Under the pieces are notes generated by a model, which was given only the letters and a program-made list of their open reading frames with translations, had not been told where the DNA came from and made no database searches. 8,109 nt of DNA from Betaproteobacteria bacterium UBA2293 (lineage in GTDB: Bacteria; Pseudomonadota; Gammaproteobacteria; Burkholderiales; Rhodocyclaceae), in the NCBI GenBank assembly GCA_002345845.1, contig DDWF01000307.1, positions 21,139 through 29,247 on the forward strand, written 5' to 3'. Made by a program: the position numbers and the translations under genes. Positions within the stretch are counted from its first letter, which is position 1. Each line of letters starts with the position of its first letter. Of the stretch, positions 1-5,825 are shown one piece after another.

Positions 1-1895
1 TCGTGGCTCATGTTGGCCAGGAAGACGCTCTTCGCCCGGCTGGCTTCGACGGCCGAATCCTTGGCCCGGGCCAGCTCGGCGGTGCGCTCGGCGACCAGTT
101 CCTCAAGGTGGTGGCGATGGCGCTCCAGTTCCTCGCCGGCCGCCTTCTGTTCGGTGATGTCCTGCCAGATGGCGCAGATGTGCGGGCGACCGCCGACATC
201 GACGGCGGTGGCGGCGATGCGGGCGATCTGCAGGCTGCCGTCGCGGCGCCGGTGACGGCGTTCGAAAACCGCATTGCCGTGGGCGATGATGTCGGCCAGC
301 AGGGCGCGTAATTCGCTCTCGCCGGTGCCATCCTGAATGTCGACGAGATTGAGGCCGGCGAATTGCTCGCGGGTGTAGCCGAGGTTGCCGATCACGGCAT
401 CGTTGATTTCGACGAACGTGAGCGTTTCCGGGTCGATCAGGCAGATGCCGTCGCGGGCCTGGGTGACGATGCTGCGATAGATTTCCTCGCGCTCGCGCAG
501 CGCCTGTTCGGCGACTCGGCGCTCGGAGACATCAACGACATAGACGACGATGTGCGCTTCGCCTTCGACGTCGATCCGGGCTGCCGACAGGCTGATCTGG
601 CGCTGGCGGCCATCGCGGCCGGTGGCGGTGCTGTCGAAATCGATGACGAAGCCGTCGCGTTGCAGCAGTTCGACCATACGGGCGCGATTCTTGCCATCCC
701 AGAGGCCGGCTTCCAGTGTCGTCTTGCCCAGCAGTTCCTCGCGCGTCCATTGGTATTCGCTGAGCAGGCGGTCATTGACATCGATCATCCGGCCGTCGCT
801 GACGCGCGTGATGCAGGCGGCCACCGGCGCGGCGCGGAAGGCAACGGCGAGGCGCTCCTGCAACTGGAAGACAGCCTGTTCGGCACGGCGGCGCTCGGAA
901 ATGTCGAGAATGAAGGCGAGCACGCAGCGCCGCTCACTGAGGCTGACGATTTCAGCCGAGATGCTGATCGAGATCGGCGTGCCATCGCGGCGCCGCCATT
1001 CAGTCTGGTAATCACCCAGGCTGCCGGCGGCGAGCAGGGCGTCCAGCCACTGTTGGCGGTCCTGCTGTGTGGGCCACAGGCCGAACTCGGCGGAACTGCG
1101 CCCGAGCAGTTCGCTGACCGGCCAGCCGAGCATCTCGGCATAACGCCGGTTGATGTCGAGATAGATGCCGTCCTCGATGGTGGTCAGCGAAATCGATGCC
1201 GGACTGGCCTCAAAGGCGACCCGGAAGCGCTCTTCGAGATCCTTGAGGGCGCTGATGTCGCGCCCGATGCCGAGAATGCCGATCAGGTGCCCGTCGTGGT
1301 CGAGCATTGGCGTCTTGGTGGTCAGGACGCGCTCGCGATGGCCGTCGCTGAAAGTCAGCCATTCCTCGTTGCTGCGCGGCCGGCCGGCAGCCTGGGCGGC
1401 GCGGTCGTTGGCGCGGAAGAACTCGGCCTGTTCGCGGTCCACGAAATCAAAATCGCTGCGCCCGATCAGCGTCGCCTCGGAAACGCCGTAGAGGGATTCA
1501 AAGCGGCGGTTGCATTTCAGGTAGATGCCGTCCGGGTCTTTCAGCCAGATCAGGTCAGGCACCGTATCGATCAGGGTGCGCAGATGAATGTGTTCGCGGG
1601 CCAGGGCCTGGCTGGAGCGTTCGGCATCGAGCCGGGCTTGGCGCTCGATGCGGTGGCCTCGTTCGATCTGTATAAGCAGCCGGTGCAGCAGGATGGCCAG
1701 CAGCAGGGCGGTGACAGCGATGAAAAACCAGCCTTTCAGGGAACTGGCGAACAGCAATTGTTGCGGATCGCTGATCCAGGCTACCAGCAGGCGGTCGGAG
1801 ACGAGAATCCACAGTGCGGCGACGATGACGTAGGGGACGACGACGAGGGCCACGGCCTTGACCAGGCTGGTCGGTGCTTCACTGGACTGACTCAT
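1..1895 (-). CDS. Membrane-anchored multi-PAS sensor histidine kinase (3' part outside window)
   Basis: Sensor kinase expected to autophosphorylate on a histidine and pass the phosphate to a response regulator, probably the HD-GYP protein encoded just upstream. Reading the minus strand from the ATG at 1895-1893 gives an uninterrupted frame of 631 residues to the window edge. It has two predicted membrane helices (about 13-32 and 56-74) with only a short loop between them, so there is no large periplasmic sensor. Four PAS domains follow at about 104-216, 221-335, 345-459 and 469-582, each ending in a PAC-type motif (GRDIS, LDISERR, VDVSERR, QDITEQK). A charged, probably coiled-coil linker (583-620) leads to the HisKA H-box FLANMSH, whose His631 is encoded at 3-5. 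The ATPase domain and any receiver domain lie beyond the window. The start is 20 bases after the upstream stop and has only a weak GA-rich ribosome site. A PAS-only fold is seen directly; the kinase call rests on the H-box. The input signal is unknown. Confidence 0.9.
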   Translation of the reverse strand, partial: MSQSSEAPTSLVKAVALVVVPYVIVAALWILVSDRLLVAWISDPQQLLFASSLKGWFFIAVTALLLAILLHRLLIQIERGHRIERQARLDAERSSQALAREHIHLRTLIDTVPDLIWLKDPDGIYLKCNRRFESLYGVSEATLIGRSDFDFVDREQAEFFRANDRAAQAAGRPRSNEEWLTFSDGHRERVLTTKTPMLDHDGHLIGILGIGRDISALKDLEERFRVAFEASPASISLTTIEDGIYLDINRRYAEMLGWPVSELLGRSSAEFGLWPTQQDRQQWLDALLAAGSLGDYQTEWRRRDGTPISISISAEIVSLSERRCVLAFILDISERRRAEQAVFQLQERLAVAFRAAPVAACITRVSDGRMIDVNDRLLSEYQWTREELLGKTTLEAGLWDGKNRARMVELLQRDGFVIDFDSTATGRDGRQRQISLSAARIDVEGEAHIVVYVVDVSERRVAEQALREREEIYRSIVTQARDGICLIDPETLTFVEINDAVIGNLGYTREQFAGLNLVDIQDGTGESELRALLADIIAHGNAVFERRHRRRDGSLQIARIAATAVDVGGRPHICAIWQDITEQKAAGEELERHRHHLEELVAERTAELARAKDSAVEASRAKSVFLANMSH

Positions 1896-1915
1896 CGTGC
1901 TGCTCGTCTCGTGCT

Positions 1916-3001
1916 TCAATCGGAGTAGGTGTGGGCAATGCGCCGGAAGGTTTCGAATTCGCCGATGAAGGCGCTCACGATATCCGGGTCGAAATGCTTG
2001 CCGCTGCCTTCAACGATGATCTTCAACGCCGTCTCGTGCGTGAAGGCATCTTTGTAGACACGTTTGCTGATCAGCGCGTCAAAGACATCGGCCAGCGCCA
2101 TCAGCCGGGCGGACACGGGAATCGCCTCGCCGGCCAGGCCGTCCGGATAGCCGCTGCCGTCCCATTTTTCGTGGTGGTGGCGGGCAATTTCCTTGGCGAT
2201 GTCGAGAAACTCCACCCGGGCCTCGGTATCGGCTTCCGCCTGAGCGATGGCGCGGGCACCCAGCTCGGCATGGGTCTTCATGATTACCCATTCTTCCGCT
2301 GTCAGCGGTCCCGGTTTGAGTAGCACATGATCGGGAATGCCGACCTTGCCGATGTCGTGCAGGGGGGCCGATTTGGCCAGGTCGTCAATTTTTGGCTCGT
2401 CGAGGTGGTCGATGAAACGCGGATGCCGGCGGAGAGCCTGGGCCAGGGTGCGCACATATTCCTGCGTGCGGTGCAGGTGGTTGCCGGTTTCCGGGTCACG
2501 CGTCTCGGCCAGGCGGGCCAGGGCGTGGATGCTGACCTGCTGGATCAACTGATTTTCCGCCATGCGCCGGGCGACTTCCGCTTCCAGGTAGCTGTTCTGA
2601 TCGTGCAGGATGTCGCGGGCCCGCTTCAGGTCGAGCTGGGTGCGGACGCGGGCGAGGACGATGTTCGGGCGGATCGGCTTGGTGATGTAATCGACGGCGC
2701 CGCAATCGAGGCCGTGCTCCTCGTCATGCGTGCCATCCATGGCGGTGACGAAGATCACCGGAATGTCGCGCGTCTTCGGATCTTCACGCAGATGGCCGAG
2801 GACGGCGAAGCCGTCCATCTCCGGCATCATCACGTCGAGCAGGATCAGATCCGGTGTTGGCTGGCCCTGGGCGATCTGCAGGGCCCGCCGGCCGGAGTTG
2901 GCAGCACGTACCCGGTAGTCATGCTGCAGTAGCTCGCCAAGAATGCTGAGATTTTCCGGCGTGTCGTCGACGATCAGGATCGTGGGGTGCGATGCGGCCA
3001 T
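1916..3001 (-). CDS. REC-HD-GYP response regulator, predicted cyclic-di-GMP phosphodiesterase
   Basis: A 361-residue cytoplasmic response regulator of the RpfG type. An N-terminal receiver domain (about 6-125) has the acidic pair D12-D13, phosphoacceptor D56 in LILLDVMMPEMDG, T86 and K108 in TKPI. A helical linker (125-160) leads to an HD-GYP domain (about 155-350) with H215-D216 in LHDIGKVGIPD, the HHHEKWDGSGYP signature at 275-286 and GLAGEAIP after it. Known HD-GYP enzymes hydrolyse cyclic-di-GMP to pGpG and/or GMP using a two- or three-metal centre; the key residues look intact, so activity is expected. I chose the ATG at 3001-2999 because residue 7 onward is the canonical receiver strand TILIVDD. 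The frame stays open 70 codons further upstream, but that stretch is arginine/proline-rich and runs into rsgA. The PAS kinase starts 20 bases downstream, which suggests a cognate pair in one operon. Confidence 0.93.
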   Translation of the reverse strand: MAASHPTILIVDDTPENLSILGELLQHDYRVRAANSGRRALQIAQGQPTPDLILLDVMMPEMDGFAVLGHLREDPKTRDIPVIFVTAMDGTHDEEHGLDCGAVDYITKPIRPNIVLARVRTQLDLKRARDILHDQNSYLEAEVARRMAENQLIQQVSIHALARLAETRDPETGNHLHRTQEYVRTLAQALRRHPRFIDHLDEPKIDDLAKSAPLHDIGKVGIPDHVLLKPGPLTAEEWVIMKTHAELGARAIAQAEADTEARVEFLDIAKEIARHHHEKWDGSGYPDGLAGEAIPVSARLMALADVFDALISKRVYKDAFTHETALKIIVEGSGKHFDPDIVSAFIGEFETFRRIAHTYSD

Positions 3002-3046
3002 TGTGGTTTTCTCGGAGCGCCGACGTAAGGTGGTGGTAGCCGGCGG

Positions 3047-3065
3047 ATTATCGCTGTCGGCAGCG
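3047..3065 (-). promoter_or_regulatory. Possible weak promoter and small hairpin upstream of the HD-GYP regulator
   Basis: The 71 bases between rsgA and the response regulator hold, on the minus strand, a -10-like GATAAT (3052-3047, 5 of 6 consensus) with only a poor -35 (3 of 6) at 17 bases. Directly adjoining is a perfect 5-bp stem, CGCTG-TCGG-CAGCG (3052-3065). The hairpin has no T-tract, so it is not a canonical terminator. It could mark an internal promoter that lets the two-component pair be expressed apart from rsgA, or it may be chance. Confidence 0.25.
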
Positions 3066-3072
3066 AATATTG

Positions 3073-3945
3073 CTACCGGGCCTCTCCCGCCGGCCGGCCG
3101 ACGATCCGGCAATAGGCGGCGAAACGGCGGGCATCGATCCGCCCGGTCGCCAGCGCGGCGCTCAGCGCGCAGTCCGGCTCGCGGTCGTGATGGCAGTCGC
3201 GGAAGCGGCACTGACCGAGGAAGGGGCGGAATTCCGGGAAGGCCTGTTCGATTTCACCGCGATCGAGGTGGCCGAGGCCGAATTCCTGCAGGCCGGGCGA
3301 GTCGATCAGGGCACTCTCGGCATCGAGATGGTAGAGGCTGGCATGCGTCGTCGTGTGTTTGCCGGAATCGAGGGCTTGCGAGATTTCACGGGTGGCGGCA
3401 TTGGCTTCCGGCAGCAGGGCGTTGATCAGCGTCGATTTGCCCATACCCGACTGGCCGACCAGTACGCTGGTGCGGCCATGCAGCGCCGGCCGCAGGTCTT
3501 CGGCGTGCTCCAGGGCGGACAGCTCGAGCAGGCGGTAGCCGAGGCCGGTGAACACGGCCAGGCGTTCGCGGGCGGCCGGCAGGCGGTCGACCAGGTCGCA
3601 CTTGTTGAGGACGATCAGGATTTCGATGTCGGCGCTTTCGGCGGCAACCAGGGCGCGCGTCACCAGTTCGTCGGAAAAGGCCGGCTCGCTGGCGACGACG
3701 ATGATCAACTGGTCCACATTGGCGGCGATCAGCTTCTGGCGGATTTCGTTGGAGCGGTAGAGCAGGCTGCGCCGCGGCTGAATCGCCTCGATGACGCCCT
3801 GATCGGCCGAGGTGCGCTTGATATCGACCAGGTCGCCGCAGGCCACCTCGCTTTTCTTGCCGCGCGGGAAGCAGGGCAAACGGCTGCCGTCCGGCAGTTC
3901 GACCAGGTACTGGCGGCCGTGGGCGGCGACGACGCGGCCGTGCAT
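3073..3945 (-). CDS. rsgA: RsgA (YjeQ/EngC) small-ribosomal-subunit assembly GTPase
   Basis: Circularly permuted GTPase that acts late in 30S subunit maturation and is stimulated by the ribosome. The 290 residues contain an N-terminal OB-fold (about 1-60). The permuted GTPase domain shows G4 NKCD (114-117) before the G1 P-loop GQSGMGKST (164-172), a TTTH switch (198-201) and G3 DSPG (215-218). The C-terminal zinc finger has the expected spacing: C246, C251, H253 and C259. Length and motif order match the family, and nothing is missing. The ATG overlaps the stop of the upstream M48 peptidase gene by one base (TGATG), so translation is probably coupled by reinitiation; no strong ribosome site of its own is visible. 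In the family RsgA is inhibited by (p)ppGpp, which would link this gene to growth control. The stop is TAG. Confidence 0.97.
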   Translation of the reverse strand: MHGRVVAAHGRQYLVELPDGSRLPCFPRGKKSEVACGDLVDIKRTSADQGVIEAIQPRRSLLYRSNEIRQKLIAANVDQLIIVVASEPAFSDELVTRALVAAESADIEILIVLNKCDLVDRLPAARERLAVFTGLGYRLLELSALEHAEDLRPALHGRTSVLVGQSGMGKSTLINALLPEANAATREISQALDSGKHTTTHASLYHLDAESALIDSPGLQEFGLGHLDRGEIEQAFPEFRPFLGQCRFRDCHHDREPDCALSAALATGRIDARRFAAYCRIVGRPAGEAR

Positions 3946-3947
3946 CA
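3943..3947 (-). promoter_or_regulatory. TGATG stop/start overlap coupling the M48 peptidase gene and rsgA
   Basis: On the minus strand the peptidase stop TGA (3947-3945) shares its last base with the rsgA start ATG (3945-3943). Such an overlap usually means translational coupling through reinitiation. It fits the lack of a clear Shine-Dalgarno sequence in front of rsgA. Confidence 0.8.
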
Positions 3948-5186
3948 GCTCAGCGCCTGTAGCCGGGCGATGCGCTGCGCCGCCGGTGGGTGCGAATCGT
4001 AGAAGGCGGAATACAGTGGGTCGGGGGTCAGCGTTGAGGCATTGTCCTCGTACAGCTTGACCAGCGCGCGGATCAGGTCGCCCGCCGCGGTGTGCTCGGC
4101 GGCATAGGCATCGGCTTCAAATTCGTGGCGGCGCGACAACTGGCTGAGCAGTGGGCTGAGCGGGAAGGTGAACACCGGCACGACGAGGAAGAAGAGGATC
4201 AGCCCCAGCGTCGTGTTCTGCGCCGGCACGCCGAGGCCGGCGTAGAACCACGGGCTGTCGATCAGCTGGCCGAGCAGCCAGAGGAAGGCCAGCGAGCCGG
4301 CGAACATCATGACGATGCGCTGGACGATGTGCTTCTTGCGGAAATGGCCCAGTTCATGGGCCAGTACGGCTTCGATTTCGTCCGGCGACAGGCGTTCGAG
4401 CAGGGTGTCGAAGAAAACGATGCGCTTGTTGTTGCCGAAGCCGGTGAAATAGGCGTTGCCGTGGCTGGAACGCTTTGAGCCGTCCATGACGAAGAGGCCG
4501 GAGGAACGGAAGCCGCAGCGTGCGAGCAGGGCTTCAATGCGGGTCTTCATGTCGCCGTCGGCGAGTGGCGTGAACTTGTTGAACAGCGGCGCAATCCAGG
4601 TCGGATAGACGAACAGCGCCAGCAGGTTGAAGCCGGCCCAGAACAGCCACACCCAGAACCACCAGGTCTCGCCCATGGCGCCCATCAGCCAGAGCACGGT
4701 GGCGATCACCGGGATGCCGATGGCCAAGCCGAGCAAGGATTGCTTGGCCAGGTCGGTGAGAAACAGGCGCAGGGTCATGCGGTTGAAGCCGTAGCGAGCC
4801 TCGATGACGAACTGGCGGTAGAGCGAAAAGGGGAGGTCAATGATGGCCGAAATGGCCATCAGGCTGAAGATCATCGCCAGGCCGTAGGGAATGCCCTCGA
4901 GGCGGGCTGACCACAGCGCGTGCAGCCAGGCGATGCCGCCGCCGAGGGTGAAGACCAGCAGCAGGGCGCTGTCGACGACCGTGGTGATGAGACTGGCGTG
5001 GCTGCGGTCCACCGTGTAATCGGCGGCCTTCTGGTGGGCGGCGAGGGGAATGCGTTCGGCGAAGTCGGCGGGAACCGCGGCGCGATGGGCGCTGACATGG
5101 CGGATATGGCGCCGGCTGAGCCACAGACGGGCGGCCAGGGTCAGGATGACGGCGGCGAGGAAGACGAGGGTGAAAGCGGATGTCAA
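3945..5186 (-). CDS. M48 family (Ste24/HtpX-like) integral membrane zinc metallopeptidase
   Basis: Integral inner-membrane zinc endopeptidase of the Ste24 (CAAX protease-like) branch of M48, likely involved in membrane-protein quality control; its bacterial substrate cannot be read from the sequence. With a TTG start at 5186-5184 the protein is 413 residues. It has about seven hydrophobic segments (near 3-22, 65-91, 100-120, 151-171, 175-195, 291-309 and 326-348). The zinc site is HELGH (277-281), with the third ligand Glu355 in HEFEADAYA. A conserved GNAYFTGFG stretch precedes the active site, and the protein ends in a typical SHPPAAQRI tail. The start is uncertain: an in-frame ATG at 5255 would add 23 polar residues (starting MQCLPYN) and overlap orn by 16 bases. 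I prefer the TTG because the protein then begins directly at the first membrane helix. The gene is divergent from orn and overlaps rsgA by one base. Confidence 0.92.
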   Translation of the reverse strand: MTSAFTLVFLAAVILTLAARLWLSRRHIRHVSAHRAAVPADFAERIPLAAHQKAADYTVDRSHASLITTVVDSALLLVFTLGGGIAWLHALWSARLEGIPYGLAMIFSLMAISAIIDLPFSLYRQFVIEARYGFNRMTLRLFLTDLAKQSLLGLAIGIPVIATVLWLMGAMGETWWFWVWLFWAGFNLLALFVYPTWIAPLFNKFTPLADGDMKTRIEALLARCGFRSSGLFVMDGSKRSSHGNAYFTGFGNNKRIVFFDTLLERLSPDEIEAVLAHELGHFRKKHIVQRIVMMFAGSLAFLWLLGQLIDSPWFYAGLGVPAQNTTLGLILFFLVVPVFTFPLSPLLSQLSRRHEFEADAYAAEHTAAGDLIRALVKLYEDNASTLTPDPLYSAFYDSHPPAAQRIARLQALS

Positions 5187-5203
5187 AGGCAGGGGCCTAG
5201 CTG

Positions 5204-5212
5204 TGAGAAAAT
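5204..5212 (+). promoter_or_regulatory. Possible extended -10 for orn
   Basis: TG-A-GAAAAT at 5204-5212 resembles an extended -10 (TGn plus 4 of 6 consensus bases). It lies 27 bases before the orn ATG and predicts a leader of about 20 bases. No good -35 is seen. This is a weak candidate, offered because orn has no other upstream gene on its strand. Confidence 0.2.
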
Positions 5213-5234
5213 CGGGGTTTTTCGAACTCGGGCA

Positions 5235-5240
5235 ATTATA
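5235..5240 (-). promoter_or_regulatory. Perfect TATAAT -10 on the minus strand at the orn/M48 divergent junction
   Basis: Reading leftward, 5240-5235 is an exact TATAAT. It would place a transcript start near 5228, about 40 bases before the preferred TTG start of the M48 peptidase. The -35 region at normal spacing is poor, and the element includes the first base of the orn start codon. The position fits the gene arrangement, but the call rests on one hexamer. Confidence 0.35.
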
Positions 5241-5785
5241 TGGCAGGCACTGCAAACAACCTCGTCTGGCTGGACATGGAAATGACCGGCCTCAATCCGG
5301 ATGGCGACCGCATCATCGAAATGGCGATGGTGGTGACCAACTCGGAGCTGGAACTGGTCGCCGAATCGCCATCCTGGGTGGTGCATCAGTCGGACGAAGT
5401 GCTGGCGGCGATGGACGAGTGGAACCAGAAGACGCACGGTCGTTCCGGGCTGATCGACAAGGTTCGGGCGGCGACCACCCGCGAAGCCGAGATCGAGGCG
5501 GCAGCCCTGGATTTTCTGCACAAGTACTCGGGCAAAGGTCATTCGCCGATGTGCGGCAACAGCATCGGTCAGGATCGCCGCTTCATGGCCCGTTACATGC
5601 CGGAACTGGAAGCCTTCTTCCACTACCGGAACCTCGATGTCAGCACCCTGAAGGAACTATGCAAGCGCTGGCAGCCGGAAGTGTACAAAGGCTTCAAGAA
5701 GAAGGGCCGGCACACCGCGCTGGCCGACATCTACGAGTCGATCGACGAACTGAAGTACTACCGCGAGCACTTCCTCAAAGGCTGA
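5240..5785 (+). CDS. orn: Oligoribonuclease (DEDDh 3'-5' exoribonuclease)
   Basis: Orn degrades the last two-nucleotide RNA fragments to monophosphates and, in gammaproteobacteria studied so far, is the main enzyme clearing pGpG made from cyclic-di-GMP. The 181 residues match the usual family length. All DEDDh catalytic residues are visible: D12 and E14 in [10 protein letters not shown]112 in [12 protein letters not shown]158 and D163 in GRHTALADI. The family motifs [11 protein letters not shown] and LDVSTLKEL are intact, as is the C-terminal YYREHF. The start ATG at 5240 gives the expected N-terminus, with WLDME about ten residues in; the ribosome site is weak. It is the only clear plus-strand gene in the window, divergent from the M48 peptidase and convergent with the glycosyltransferase. 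Confidence 0.98.
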   Translation: MAGTANNLVWLDMEMTGLNPDGDRIIEMAMVVTNSELELVAESPSWVVHQSDEVLAAMDEWNQKTHGRSGLIDKVRAATTREAEIEAAALDFLHKYSGKGHSPMCGNSIGQDRRFMARYMPELEAFFHYRNLDVSTLKELCKRWQPEVYKGFKKKGRHTALADIYESIDELKYYREHFLKG

Positions 5786-5796
5786 GGCAGAGCCAT

Positions 5797-5817
5797 TCCG
5801 GCCGCCCGGCGGCCGGA
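5797..5817. terminator. Perfect 9-bp hairpin between convergent orn and glycosyltransferase genes
   Basis: Arms TCCGGCCGC (5797-5805) and GCGGCCGGA (5809-5817) are exact reverse complements around a 3-base loop (CCG). It sits in the 40-base gap between the orn stop (5785) and the glycosyltransferase stop (5826), where a bidirectional terminator is expected. No T-tract follows on either strand, so it is not a canonical intrinsic terminator. It may instead protect 3' ends or work together with Rho. Confidence 0.55.
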
Positions 5818-5825
5818 GCTGGCGC

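Noticed and set aside
363..1928. A 521-codon open frame on the plus strand opposite the PAS kinase
   Set aside because: The minus-strand frame encodes recognisable PAS domains throughout. The plus-strand product is Ala/Asp/Gly-rich, matches no family I know, and is the kind of antisense frame high-GC codon use creates.
3052..3065. Intrinsic terminator after rsgA
   Set aside because: The stem is only 5 bp and no T-run follows in the direction of transcription.
3002..3211. A 70-codon N-terminal extension of the HD-GYP regulator
   Set aside because: It runs into the rsgA coding region, is Arg/Pro-rich, and lies outside the receiver domain, which starts properly after the ATG at 3001.
3070..4002. 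A 310-codon plus-strand open frame opposite rsgA
   Set aside because: It is the antisense shadow of rsgA, whose GTPase and zinc-finger motifs are complete on the minus strand.
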